Shown here: piece after piece, positions 12,013 through 22,660 of the stretch | Layout of the letters: each line of letters opens with the position of its first letter | Numbering within the stretch: position 1 is the stretch's first letter | Source of the DNA: Phaeoceros laevis | Lineage: Eukaryota > Anthocerotophyta > Anthocerotopsida > Notothyladales | Direction: 5' to 3' | DNA length: 32,433 nt | Assembly: GCA_049999765.1 (NCBI GenBank) | Contig: JBNGIQ010009372.1 | Location: 1-32,433 of the forward strand | The notes under the pieces: model-generated | Told to the model about the DNA's origin: nothing | Database searches by the model: none | Seen by the model: the letters and a program-made list of their open reading frames with translations, nothing else | Program-made: the position numbers and the translations under genes

Positions 12013-13613
12013 ACCCTTCTTTGCCCGTAAGTGCCGTTTGCCCAGCAGGTTGCTTCTTCCTTCCGGCATGTTTCCCGTTGAACGTATGTTTACAGTACTT
12101 TTGCAATCTTGCAGATAACCACTATTAGTCCGTAACATGTTGCGCGGGGGTGGTACGCCAATCATTTAGCTCGCCGATTCACAGTACTACCGGAGTCATG
12201 TAGGCTTCCAAGCTTCAAAAATCTCATCGTTCTTCTGTCGGCCCTGTTTGTCGCGCAGTAGCGAATAATTTACGACTGCAGTGCTGGCATGTGACTGGAG
12301 GCATCTACAGCTGTTACTGACTCAGTACCTTTCTGATCTTTGAACATGAGGGAAAAGTGTCTGTGAAACTGAGAATCGAGACTTGCTACGCTAGTGGCAG
12401 TGAGTATTAAATTATTCTTTGGTTGTAGAACGGGATTTTTCAACGTCACATTCACGTGACGGTTGCTGTAAATAATGTGAGGAGCTTATGACGATGTGAT
12501 AGCATGTACACTTGTGCATCTATATCGTTTCTGCTACCCCACGAGCGATATATCACTACTTCCTCTTCCTCTTTCTTCAAGAAATGGAACAGGACTGCGT
12601 CTTCCTGAATACTTACGCTTCCTGCATAGGTATGCACCAAAATGGCACCGTTTCATTGGTTCGGCCAAGACAAAGAATGAACAAGACAGAGAATTACCAA
12701 GTCCACATTGGACGGTTCAATTCGGTTGGCGACCGTGGGGCATGTCGAGACACTAGTAGTACTGGTGCCAACGTTCCCGCTGGGAAGAACACTACAGTAC
12801 CGGCGGAATTGAGTGAACACGGCCAGTAGAGAGAGAGAGAAAGCGTTGTGCCGGTTTCAAGATGGTTGCAGCTAACATCATTTTCCAAAGGACCTATGGC
12901 AAATAGGAATTTGGAGGGGAGAACATCATGCGCCGGGAGACGGCTTCTGAAACCCCTCATGAATGTAGTTTCGAGGGTAGTTTCCTCAACTTCTTCTCAA
13001 TGCGATTTTCTGTAAGGATCTTTGCCGTCTAAGCGATGCTGCGGAGTGTGGACTGATCTACCAGGAGATGGCGATATCCATATATGGCCATGACTTCTTT
13101 TGCAGGACATAAAACGGTATCAGGTGAGAGATGATGCGAAAGGCCGCTGGGATTTTCTGTCAGGACCAACATTCAAGCATTGCCCAACCTCTTGAAGACA
13201 AACCGCACGTTTTTCGAAGTTCACCACTACTCGAGTCCAGCTCGACTAACTGCATCTGATTTCTCTAATTGGAGGGGTCCTTTTTGCTGGTTCCTAGGTT
13301 ACCTGGATGGGTCAAGCAACTTTTCTGGTGCAATTTGAAAGGCTAAACGTGTTAGCAGGAATACAAGTGCAAGAGTGAATTATTAGGAGGTAAACGGAAA
13401 CTCGGCTGCATCAAGATCGTCCATCTAGGAATGATTGGTACACCTCTGACAACGGTATGCGTTAGCACGCGAATGAGCCTGCTAAAGCATCCTGAGGCAG
13501 TTGCATACTGGGATCGGCCTAGTAAGGCAGCTGCATCCAACTGCTAGCTAGTCGCAGCAAACAAATTTGAGCAGAGACGATCGAAGTGTTCCATGTATCT
13601 GGCATGGCTAGAG
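12013..13613. other. Intergenic, 1.6 kb; no gene recognised
   Basis: It holds the 3' region of PAR1 copy B and the 3' flank of the membrane-protein gene; both genes end into this stretch. Short ORFs on both strands have no recognisable domain. There is a short GA run at about 12829-12841 and nothing else of note. Confidence 0.5.
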
Positions 13614-14220
13614 TCACTTGAGTTTAGCCTTCTGTGAATTCTTCATAGGCCTGGCAAGTGGCCCAGTCAGCCTCTGGACTTTCTTCATGTCGTACCTGAT
13701 ACCCAGCCCAGCCAAAGCCAAAGCAATCAGTAGCACAGGAGAGGCCTGGACGGAGGTCAAGGAGCTCTCCACTCCTGCTGGCCTTTCCAAAACACCCTCC
13801 TTCAGCAGACCCCATAAGATGAAAAGAATCCCGAACAGGCTCATCCTTCCTGGCTTGAACAGCCCTACCAAGGCGCCAGCCACCACAAAGTAGCTACCTA
13901 CCACCACCTGAGCACATACCACGTACAACATCAGCACAATTAGAATAATGTTCTGCGTTGTGTAGAGCGCACGGTGCAGCAACCTGCCCCCATTGAAATC
14001 AACCAGCCTTGCGGTTACGGGTAGCATACGGAAAAGAAGCACCAACCTCGATTCGGTACATGTAAGCCTTGGATGGAGAGTCGAATTGGATCATGTTGTA
14101 GTCACCCAGGATTGTGTTCCATCCGGGGCTGTTTCCACCTCCAAAAAGAGAATGAAAAGCAGCCCCTGGGTACAGGAGACCTTTGATCAAAGGTTCAGGA
14201 ACCACTTTGGATGCCGCCAT
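13614..14220 (-). CDS. Small membrane protein, unrecognised; possible 46-nt intron or frameshift
   Basis: The reading frame from the ATG at 14220 (MAASKVVPEPLIKGLLYPGA) runs into a stop at 13999, while a second frame is open to the stop at 13614. A splice from 14030 to 13983 (donor GTATGC, acceptor GGGGGCAG) joins them in phase and gives 186 residues. That intron would be only 46 nt, so a one-base assembly error or true frameshift is also possible. The N-terminal third carries FGGGNSPGWNTILGDYN; the rest is hydrophobic, with about three membrane segments (NIILIVLMLYVVCAQVVVG, MSLFGILFILWGLL, PVLLIALALAGLGI) and a basic C-terminus. It looks like a conserved plant membrane protein, but I cannot name the family. 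A likely 5' leader intron ends at a TTTCAG just upstream. The gene is divergent from the PPR gene. Confidence 0.65.
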
Positions 14221-14803
14221 TTGCCCTGCTGTCACCTCCAGCGGGCTCCGGCAGACCCCTGTTCGGCACGGCAAACTGAAAGAGGACAACAACGGGTCAG
14301 TCAGGCCAGATGCTTTCAACTACAAAACTCGAGTTGAACATATGCAACTCAAGAGCGCAACAGTGAAGATCCTCTGCTTACCTGAAGAGGTGGATTTGAA
14401 GCATCACTATGAGGAAGAAACCCTGCGAGGACTTGATAGGAACCCATGGTGGTAACATTTCCCCTGTTCAGAGCCCTACTGCTGCTGACCCAAGCTCTTT
14501 AGATTCTTCCAGAGTAGCTGCCGAGTCCTTGAAATCACATCAGAGCGTATGGCGGGAAGTGTTGCCAGCCGGTTATCCGACCCTCAGAAGTCCTGTCGAC
14601 CAGCAAAAGTTGAGATTCTCCTCTGGAAGCTCCCAAAGGCAGGATCAGGACACGACGCCGGATCTCAAAAATGCGGCAACTTTGGGAGGGTTCTCTGCTT
14701 TCCCCTCCTTTCGGTTCACAGAATCAGGTCACGGGGTCCAGTGAACCGAGGTTAGCTAAAATGGAACATGAGCTAAAAAACTGAGGCCTTTGCCCCGTCC
14801 CTG
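14221..14803. promoter_or_regulatory. Shared upstream region of the membrane-protein and PPR genes
   Basis: 583 bp lie between the two divergent start codons. The part nearest 14220 probably includes a leader intron of the minus-strand gene. No TATA box or other motif stands out. Bidirectional promoter use is inferred from position only. Confidence 0.35.
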
Positions 14804-16960
14804 ATGTTTGGTTGTCTCAGGAGAAGCACAAGAGCATGGTTCGAGCGTCTCGCAGCCAACACTGAGGTTGGGAGTCACCACCAGCTCGCCTGCACGGTCC
14901 CTTCTTCCACTTATTTTGCTCTTCAACCGGCACTTCCCACGTTCATAGCACGCTTCTACAGCAGTCCAGGTGCCGGGTCTTCAGCTTCTTGCTCTATACG
15001 GCTAGATGGCGGTCGAGAATTGTCTGAGCATGAAGGGGGAGGAGCCAATCCTTCCCGGTCATCCAGATGCGGAGAGGCTAATGTCTCGGTTGGCGTTTTG
15101 GTCAACCTCTGTCAAAAGGGGCAATGGGATGAGGCTTTTCAGGCCATGGATCTTGTGGATAGGAAAGGCATCGGAGCTTACACCACAGACAGGCTTTACC
15201 GTCTCCTGCAGACATGCATCAAATGTAAGCACCTGGAATTTGGCAGGCGAGTCCATGCCATCATTGTACAAAGAGGGTTTGAGTCAAGCAACTTTCTGGG
15301 GGTTCACCTGATGCGTATGTTCGCTGAATGCGAGAGCTTGTCGGAGGCACAACAGGTTTTCAGGGGGCTGCCTGCACCAGACGTCCATGCCTGGGCTGTG
15401 ATCATTTCAGCCAATGCAAAGCATGGTCAGTATGACCAGGCCCTGGACTTGTACCACCTGATGCGAAAGTCAAATGGGACGTTGAATGCCTATGTCTTCG
15501 TGGCTGCCCTTCAAGCATGTAGAGGTTCAGCTGCACTGGCAGTGGGCAAGCTGATTCATGGCCATATCATGGAGAGTGGATCAGAGCTCAACGGTTTTAT
15601 TTGCAGTGCCCTGATCGATATGTACGCCAAGTGTGGGAGCCTGGACGATGCCCGTGAAGTGTTTGAAGGTTTGTTGAGCAAGGACTTGGTGTCGTGGACA
15701 GCGATGACCATGGCTTATGTCCAGCACGGGTATGCTCACAAAGCTCTTCAGCTTTTTGAGCAGATGAGACAGCAGGGTGTTCGTCGAGACAAGATTATTC
15801 TTTCCACCTTGCTGAAAGCATGCTGTACTATAATGGCTCTCGATCTTGGCGAGCTGATCCATGCAGACATTGTGAAATTGGGTCTTGAGTCAAATGTGTT
15901 TCTTGGCAGCGGTCTTATTGCTATGTATGCCAAGTGTGGGAACCTGCAAATCGCCCACCAGATATTTGACAAGTTGTCAACCAGGAATGTGGTTTCATGG
16001 AATGCACTGATAACAGGGCATATGCAGCATGGTAATGTCCACGAGGCATTTCTACTCTTTCAACAGATGGAATCTGAGGGTGTTCCTCCAGACAAGGTCA
16101 CATTCTCCACCATCCTAAAGGCATGTGCCAGCACAGCAGCCCTTCATCAAGGCAGAGCTATTCATACCAGGGTTGTGGAAGCTGGTTATGAGTCTGATCC
16201 TTTCATCCGCAGTACGCTCATAGACATGTATGCCAAATGTGGAAGCATTGAAGGTGCAGAAAGAGTGTTCCGCAAATCGCCAACCAGAGATATTGTCATA
16301 TGGACTGCTATGATTTCAGGACATGCTCACCATGGGAGTGTTCAGCAAGCGCTGCAGCTTTTCAACGAACTGCTCCGTGAAGGTATTGAGCCAACTAGCG
16401 TCACATTTCTCTGCTTACTAGCAGCTTGTAGTCGCGCTGGTCTGATAGAAGAGAGTAATTCTCTTTTACATTCCATGTCCCAGGATTTTGGGTTCATACC
16501 AGAGAGGGAGCATTATGCTTGCGTGGTTGACCTCCTTTGCCGAGCTGGGCACCTGCCAGAGGCTGAAGAGGTGATCAACAATTTGCCATATAATCCTGAT
16601 ACCGTCGTGTGGATATCAGTGCTTTCTGCCTGCCAAACCTATGTGCACGTAGAACTAGGGAGGCGGGCATTTGAGTCTATCTTGAGGCTAGATGTAACCA
16701 ACACTGCTGCTTATGTAATGATGTCCAACATCTATGCTGCGGCCGGAAAGCAGGAAGAGAAAGTGGACATCAGAAACCAGATGCTGCTGGCCGGTGTCAG
16801 CAAAGAACCTGGACGCACATGGATGGAGCTGGATAATAGGGTGCATACTTTCGTTGTAAATGATCAAGAACATCCTGAGAGAAAGATCATATACAAAATG
16901 CTGCATACAGTAGTGAACCAAATTTCTGGCCATCCCTTGCCTAGCATGGCTCCTTTATGA
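14804..16960 (+). CDS. PLS-class pentatricopeptide repeat protein with E domain, no DYW
   Basis: An intronless ORF of 718 residues starts at the first ATG. The first 70 or so residues are Arg/Ser/Ala-rich (MFGCLRRSTRAWFERLA), typical of a mitochondrial or plastid targeting peptide. From about residue 97 to 600 there are repeated P-L-S blocks, marked by LIDMYAKCGS/ALIDMYAKCG, VSWTAMTMAY, VSWNALITGH, IWTAMISGHA and EALQLF-type helices, roughly five triplets. The tail has the E-type region: YACVVDLLCRAGHLPEAEEV, NIYAAAGKQEE, then VSKEPGRTWMELDNRVHTFVVNDQEHPE. It stops before any DYW deaminase (no HxE or CxxC motifs). PLS-E proteins bind organelle RNA in a sequence-specific way and usually act in C-to-U editing with a DYW-containing partner, or in splicing or stability. 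The specific target cannot be read from the sequence. Confidence 0.93.
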   Translation: MFGCLRRSTRAWFERLAANTEVGSHHQLACTVPSSTYFALQPALPTFIARFYSSPGAGSSASCSIRLDGGRELSEHEGGGANPSRSSRCGEANVSVGVLVNLCQKGQWDEAFQAMDLVDRKGIGAYTTDRLYRLLQTCIKCKHLEFGRRVHAIIVQRGFESSNFLGVHLMRMFAECESLSEAQQVFRGLPAPDVHAWAVIISANAKHGQYDQALDLYHLMRKSNGTLNAYVFVAALQACRGSAALAVGKLIHGHIMESGSELNGFICSALIDMYAKCGSLDDAREVFEGLLSKDLVSWTAMTMAYVQHGYAHKALQLFEQMRQQGVRRDKIILSTLLKACCTIMALDLGELIHADIVKLGLESNVFLGSGLIAMYAKCGNLQIAHQIFDKLSTRNVVSWNALITGHMQHGNVHEAFLLFQQMESEGVPPDKVTFSTILKACASTAALHQGRAIHTRVVEAGYESDPFIRSTLIDMYAKCGSIEGAERVFRKSPTRDIVIWTAMISGHAHHGSVQQALQLFNELLREGIEPTSVTFLCLLAACSRAGLIEESNSLLHSMSQDFGFIPEREHYACVVDLLCRAGHLPEAEEVINNLPYNPDTVVWISVLSACQTYVHVELGRRAFESILRLDVTNTAAYVMMSNIYAAAGKQEEKVDIRNQMLLAGVSKEPGRTWMELDNRVHTFVVNDQEHPERKIIYKMLHTVVNQISGHPLPSMAPL

Positions 16961-17576
16961 GGACTAGCGAACCACGTACGTTGGTTGGGGACTGGGGAGG
17001 TGCAGGAGTAGAAAAACTATGCTCCATACATCTGTATCCTAATAGGGCATCTAGCTCGAAGAAATTAGACTAAATCCCAGATGTATCACATAATCACATA
17101 GAATGACGGGAGAGAGAGAGAGAGAGAGATTCTTTTACCTGCTTTGCCGGCATCCTACAGCTTCTGGCCCGACAGAAAGTTCTGGGGGCACTTTCTGTGG
17201 GGCCATTGAATTGTGCCGTTGGAGTAAAAGGTTGCTGAGAAGGCCATAATAATTGGTTAATTGAGTGCGATGGTGGTAATGCTACCATTCACGACTGAAC
17301 GATTAGGGTACTTTAAACGTGTAGAAACTGCTGACGCCAGAATTTACGTCATAGGCAGCGAAGGCAGCGAAAGGATGGTTACAAATCGCCAGGCCTGAGG
17401 CTCAGGGACTCAGGCTCAGGCTGGTCCTGTTCTCATTCCGTATGCTCTCATTCTGCGCGCCACCCCTTGGCCTCAGCGGGCGGCAGCTGCGGCTAGTTTG
17501 GATCTGTCTTTAGGTTATTGACAATCTTTCAATCTTGAGCGGAAGGAGCAGGGAATTTGTGAGTTAGTGTTATCAT
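16961..17576. other. Intergenic with a GA microsatellite
   Basis: This is the 3' region of the PPR gene. An (AG)n run of about 20 bases lies at 17110-17129. No gene is visible. Confidence 0.5.
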
Positions 17577-19128
17577 GGGAGAACCACCTAGCTGGACCAC
17601 TGGCGTTGCTGCTGCTTGTGGAGGACATTTTGTTTCGACTCCAAATGAGGAGACCAGTGGACGCTGCTCGAGCCACAGACTGGGATTCGTTCGCATTTTT
17701 CTGCAGATGAAGCGGACTGCTGGTTGGTATTGCTCTTCCGGCGGCCTATGTTAAACGATGACGGACCTTTGCGCCTACTTGATCCGCAGCATCCTGTGGC
17801 TCAGCTGAAGGAGGTGTACACACAGGATTTTGCTGCCGGCCAGCCACAGGAATAGGCTGTGCATCAAAAGTCTTTGGTACAATAGAATGCGATCATCCCC
17901 TGGCAGAAATTGCACTTTGCACTTAACCAATTTTGTGGCTATGCGGGCGAATCGCCGGCGCCGGCGGAGGCGTGCCTGAAAGTTACTTCAGAAGCAGCGC
18001 TGCTTGAAGTGGTCGAAGCTCGAGGACAAGAAATGGTAGCGGATCCGGAGCAGGACACGGGGGAGCAGCTTGTGCTTGACTGCTGGATGGTGGATCCAAA
18101 TTCAAGCCGCCGGTACCAGGTGTCTTTACCGCCATTGCTTCCATCCAAGTCGTACATGATGTTAGAATACATCAGGATTAACACAAACACATATTATAGT
18201 AACAGCAAGAGCTCAATGAGTATGAATGATGAGCACAGAAGAAGTACTACATCAAAAGATACCAAAATGTGTGTTTAGCTCTATAGTCCTTATATAAGAG
18301 AACACTTTCTTAGTATAGCAACTCTGCCTAATAATAGTACTATCCATGAGTACCACTATCCCATATAATATATAGTATAATAGTCACAATATACTTAGAA
18401 TATACTATATTCTATCACATGATCCGGTCTGCAGGCAGATCTGGCCTGTCTTCCATCTTTGAAAATTCCAGCCTGCAGTCCAGCTACTGGATTGGGAATC
18501 CAATGACCAACACTTGGCGCAATATCACGTCTCCAAGACTGTTCCCGTGCTCTTACCGTGATTGGAGGTCATGGATGACCTCTGAGCTGATAGTCGACGA
18601 GCAGACAGGCACCTACAAAAATCGTTCAGCTGCGTGTTTGCACACAAGCCGCGAGGAACCTGGCATTGAATACCTGGCCGCATTTGGTCATCAGGACAGC
18701 CATCTTCGAATCTGCTTCCAACAGCTGGTTGACTAGGTCGATGGCCAGCACACACCAGCGTGGTGCCCTAGCTTCCACCTGCTGCAGTAGCGGCAGTATG
18801 TACATTCTTTTGATAAACCAGCAGGAACATGAGAAGCCGGAGCTTGAACACGCAACGGTTGCAATAGGACCACCACGGGCGACTGTGCTGGCCTACGACA
18901 TAGCCGCTAACAAATTCAAGACCGCGGTGCCTGCCTCCAATGTGACATACTGGGGATCCGGAGATGATCCAAGCCTAGGATCCGGAGTGTCCATGCTGTG
19001 GCAGTCCATGCAGCTAATTGTTAAGGAAGATGCGAACTCGTACGTCATCCAACAACAGCCCTAACGATTTTGGTCTGGAAATTTGGGCCGGGACCACCTC
19101 AGACCCCGAGTATGACGAGTTGAATTTT

Positions 19129-19173
19129 CTGGCAACTGCCAGAAAATCCAACCAGTTGCCAGAAAATCCAACT
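19129..19173. repeat. 20-bp direct repeat running into an assembly gap, with a local palindrome
   Basis: TGCCAGAAAATCCAAC occurs at 19137 and again at 19157, a 20-bp period, directly before the N gap. The upstream TTTTCTGGCA is the reverse complement of TGCCAGAAAA, so the stretch can also fold back. A longer tandem array may have caused the gap. Confidence 0.7.
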
Positions 19174-19273
19174 NNNNNNNNNNNNNNNNNNNNNNNNNNN
19201 NNNNNNNNNNNNNNNNNNNNNNNNNNNNNNNNNNNNNNNNNNNNNNNNNNNNNNNNNNNNNNNNNNNNNNNNN
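19174..19273. other. Assembly gap (100 N)
   Basis: Exactly 100 N, a placeholder for unknown length. It sits within the C-terminal part of copy A of the F-box-associated-like gene, next to a short direct repeat. Confidence 0.99.
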
Positions 19274-19464
19274 AGACTGGTGCGAAGTTGGCCTCTGGAG
19301 GGCTCTGCGTCCTGCGGTTCGATCAAGCCGCACAAATCTGGTGGGTGGAGTCCACCTCTTACCTGGTTCTGGAACAAGATTGCCAAATGACTTCGGCAGG
19401 GGGTCGCAGCGAGTGCCTGGCATTCGACGTCATTCCGTTGAATGGAACTCAGCTGTATCTCTAG

Positions 19465-21097
19465 ACCCTGTCTGAGCTTCCCTTCTCAGTTCCGGTGCCA
19501 TCTTGGACCCTCCACCTCTTCGGCAACCATCATCCAGGGCTCGGTTTGATATCAAACCATAGGTTGCCCGGGTGAATCATGGCTGCACTCTTCTTGAACC
19601 AGATTCCGGGTACGGTTTTCAATGCTTGGAAACTTGGTTTGAATTTTGAAGAGATAGACCTCTTTGTAAATTATTTGGGCTATGTGCGGGCAGCAGATGT
19701 CCTTTGATAGTAGCTACTTTAGGATTAGCAGGAGTTCTGTAGGCCACTGCCTTACATCTACAAAGCTCTCAGGTTGGAAGTTACTGCAGGAACAGTTCAT
19801 TGTAGGTGTAGTAATGTTGGACCATGAGCATTCAAATGAGAATGCGCATGTGACATAGACAAGTATGTACAGATTTCCCCAAGACATTAGACATTGACGA
19901 ACATATACAGACCTGTTCGTTTGGGACACAACCAAGCCTGCGCATATGTGCAAGGGTGTTAATTATTAAAGACTGGTGAGCTCTTTTGAGCTCTGTGTTT
20001 GGCTGCAAGCCTATTGGAACGGCCAAGTTTCCAACTATGTTCGATGTACTTCGGGCTCTGTATCTGCCTGCGAGCCTACTTATTTGCTGGATATGCAAAA
20101 GTATGTTAAGTAATGGTAGGTTCTGGTGCTAGACAGTTCTGTATGGGGTCATCTGCTATGTAGCATCATACTTCCTGTAAGGTGGGAAGTGGATAGCTGC
20201 TTTTTAGGTGGTTCAAGATAGTAAGATGCTTTGTTCTACTGAGCTGACGGCTTGGTGGTGTATCCATCAAAGAGGGTAACCCTAGGCCTAGAGACCTGTT
20301 CAGACTAACAAGGACTCTTATATAGTCTTGAGATTAGGCTAGGGAGGGTCGAATGGTGAGGGCAATTGAGAAAGAAAATTCAATAGTGAGCAGAGCCCAC
20401 CAATGAACTCCATCACCTAATAAAGTTCCTAGACGGTAAGACAGTGTGTAGACCTGACTCATGGCTTAACCCTTAAGGATCCCACGGGACAAAAATGTCA
20501 GTCGGGTCCCCTCTACTATCTCCTATGAGGAAATTTTTTTTTTTTAGAGACTCCCGGCTCTTTTCTATTATCACATCAATTTACATCACTTCATATAGAA
20601 AGTGCATCGATATTCCTAGCAGTAGTTGGGGTGCTTCTGCATGAGGAAAATTTATTGCCTTATATGGTAGTGTTAGAAAGCTGCCGGAAGGAACATCCTA
20701 TCAGCATCGTACTTGAGGCATCATTACGGCCTTGGCTGGCGGCCAGCACGCAAAATGCTTGCAACAAGGATCCCGTTTTCCGTGAAAAGTGCTTTCAGAC
20801 GGGGCATGAAACAAGTAGTTTTTGCCCTTCTGGCTGCGTCGCGTATGCTTGGGCACGAGGGAGGGGCTGTGCGTTGCATATGCTTGGGCACGAGGGAGGG
20901 GCTGTGCGTTGCGTATGCTTGGGCACGAGGGAGGGGCTGCCATAGTTCTACTTTGCATGTGAGGTCCCTAGCATTGGATGTCAGCTGCTCTGCCACGTTA
21001 TGTCAACATTATCTCAAGCTTGCGCAACCTTCCTTCCCGTGGCTTTGCGGTCAGTGGGACCTCTTCGGGCGAGCGTCAGTGGGACCTCTTCGGGCGA
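19465..21097. other. Spacer between the two F-box-associated-like copies
   Basis: No gene is recognised. A TTAACCC motif at 20466-20472 resembles one end of the TTAA element at 1400 but has no partner end. The stretch contains a 35-bp minisatellite (20841-20940), a 25-bp duplication (21051-21098) and a T-run at about 20527-20536. Confidence 0.45.
20841..20940. repeat. 35-bp minisatellite, 2.8 copies
   Basis: GCTTGGGCACGAGGGAGGGG recurs at 20847, 20882 and 20917, a constant 35-bp period. Copies are almost identical (one C/T or A/G change in the linker), so the amplification is recent. Confidence 0.9.
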
Positions 21098-21098
21098 G
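21051..21098. repeat. 25-bp tandem duplication
   Basis: TCAGTGGGACCTCTTCGGGC starts at 21051 and again at 21076, two adjacent copies of a 25-bp unit with one mismatch near the end. It lies just upstream of the second F-box-associated-like fragment. Confidence 0.9.
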
Positions 21099-21499
21099 TG
21101 TACTTGCTTGCAATTGCAACACCGATCGCGAGACTGCTAGGTTTGAAACAGTGGTGATGGCCTGCAATATGGTCTTACGGCGGGGGCCGTTTGGGATCTC
21201 CAGTGTGGCAAACTATGCAGGTGGTTGTCAAGAAGGCTCTCCCCGGCGCCGATTGTGACGTGGTGCTCGAAATGTTGGTAGGAATCACACTGGTCGAATA
21301 TGATGCGCTGGATTTGCAGGAGAGCTGGCCCCTGGATAGCTTTTGCGGTCTGAAGGTCGATACGACCGCACAAGAATGGCGGGTGGACAACACCATTGAC
21401 ATGCTAAAGCTCGAAAGAACTCATGGGCGATCCCGCGGGGAGTGGAAGGCATTTAGCGTTGATCCCAGACCTGGAACAAGTCTCTATTCACAGCTATGA
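21098..21499 (+). pseudogene. F-box-associated/kelch-like fragment, copy B (3' part only)
   Basis: This resembles the C-terminal part of copy A. VLACN...FETVVMACN matches the VLAYDIAANKFKTAVPASN region of A; VWQTMQVVVKK matches LWQSMQLIVKE; VVLEMLVGITLVEYDALDL matches the GLEIWAGTTSDPEYDELNF region; CGLKVDTTAQEWRVDNT matches CVLRFDQAAQIWWVEST; and the ends LYSQL and LYL are both preceded by GT. One frame change occurs near 21190. No upstream F-box or first half was found. The 3' flanks of A and B also share TCTTCGGCAACC. It is best read as a truncated tandem duplicate. Confidence 0.5.
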
Positions 21500-22660
21500 A
21501 GTCGAACCCTGACGTTACCATGCTGGGGATAGTTACCCGCACTGAAGAAGGGAAAGCCCTCTACTCTCCTTTTAGCTTTTCTTCTGCGTTGGGGTATCAG
21601 TATTATGGGGCATCAACATCTTCGGCAACCTTCGTCCCACGCTTGGCTGTCACGCCCTAGTCCAACCAATTGTAAGGGTGACCTTCGTCCAGAAACGGTT
21701 CTCTGGTTTACTGTTTAGAAATGTTCACATATGGTTCATTCAGGGTAATTATAGACTTCCGTGTTGCTACTACATGTACATGCCCCCGTCGCTGTTGATT
21801 GACTTCGCGTGCACCTTTACACTGTCTAATTTTGATTTATCCCCTAAAGCATGCATCTTGAACTAGCGTAGTGAGCTTCGGATTAGCTGTTTCCAGTGGT
21901 TGCCCAATGCCCCACCTCTTCCCCTAGTGCACAGTGGCCAGACAGTTCAAAGGTCCCTCCAGATACTCTGTTCCTAATATATGATTCAAACTTGAGCCAC
22001 AAGCTTTCCGCCAGTGATCCAGGCAAAAGGTATTCGCAGCCCACTGGCTGCACGAAGTGCCACGAACCCGAAAGTGATCACCTAAACGAGCCTCACAGCA
22101 CATGCCGATTCCCGTCCAGGTGCAGCTGCCGCTCGCATGTGGCGGTGGTTTCCACTTGTCCTTCAGACTCATTGCCTCCTGCCGCTCTTGCGCATCCATG
22201 ACTGGAAACAGCACGCAGCTAATTTTACAGCCCATTTGCGAAAACGGAAAATGACATCCTCGCAGGCTGACATGTGGGTAACATGCTTACAGACAAGTCA
22301 GAATGGCCAATAACCACAAGAATCTCAACACTCGTGTACAAAATCATCAAGGTTCCAACCTGGTGCTCTGACGGCGAATCAGATTGTCCAGTCCACAGCC
22401 CTTGCCTTGGAAAGAAGTTTTTTCCTTACAGCACTCTTCAACCTGGTTTGATTGAAGTTTCGCAACATTACTGTACACCTTACCTACTTCAGCTACATAA
22501 ACTGCACACCTAGTATATCTTAGTTCAAGCTCTTGCATTTCTTTCGCAGAAGAATGGCTCCCCAAACAGTAGGTTTTCTTCGCCGCTGTTGGAACACAAT
22601 ACGTCTATCACGTACAGCATCAATGACATCATGCATCGGTGCCAAGCTCATCAGCATGAA
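21500..22660. other. Intergenic; no gene recognised
   Basis: This is the 3' flank of the F-box-associated-like fragment and the 3' side of the PH-domain gene on the minus strand. Minus-strand ORFs at 22347-22565 and 21924-22235 could be extra 3' exons of the PH gene but have no recognisable domain. Nothing else stands out. Confidence 0.4.

Larger units (their letters stand above)
17577..19464 (+). pseudogene. F-box-associated/kelch-like protein gene, copy A, probably decayed; N-terminus not recognised
   Basis: Coding-like stretches lie in different frames: 17652-17855, 17910-18117 (acidic, Glu-rich), 18429-18640, 18690-19030 and 19050-19464. The middle part resembles the F-box-associated (kelch-like) domain of plant F-box proteins: YWIGNPMTNTWRNI, SELIVDEQTGTYK, then AIFESASNSWL, SGSMYILL, VLAYDIAANKFKTAVP and a late GLEIWAG stretch. 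The last frame ends GRSECLAFDVIP...LYL and a stop at 19462-19464. The changes of frame near 18650-18690 and 19035-19060 have no convincing splice sites. An F-box is not visible. A 100-N gap interrupts it at 19174. Either it is a pseudogene or several small introns and errors hide the true model. If functional, the family role would be substrate recognition in an SCF ubiquitin ligase. A partial second copy lies downstream. Confidence 0.45.

Noticed and set aside
12829-12841. Short GA repeat
   Set aside because: A simple-sequence run too short to mean anything.
20466-20510. A second TTAACCC-type transposon end
   Set aside because: TTAACCCTTAAGG resembles the left end of the TTAA element at 1400, but no GGGTTAA partner lies downstream at a reasonable distance. 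A single short motif is not enough.
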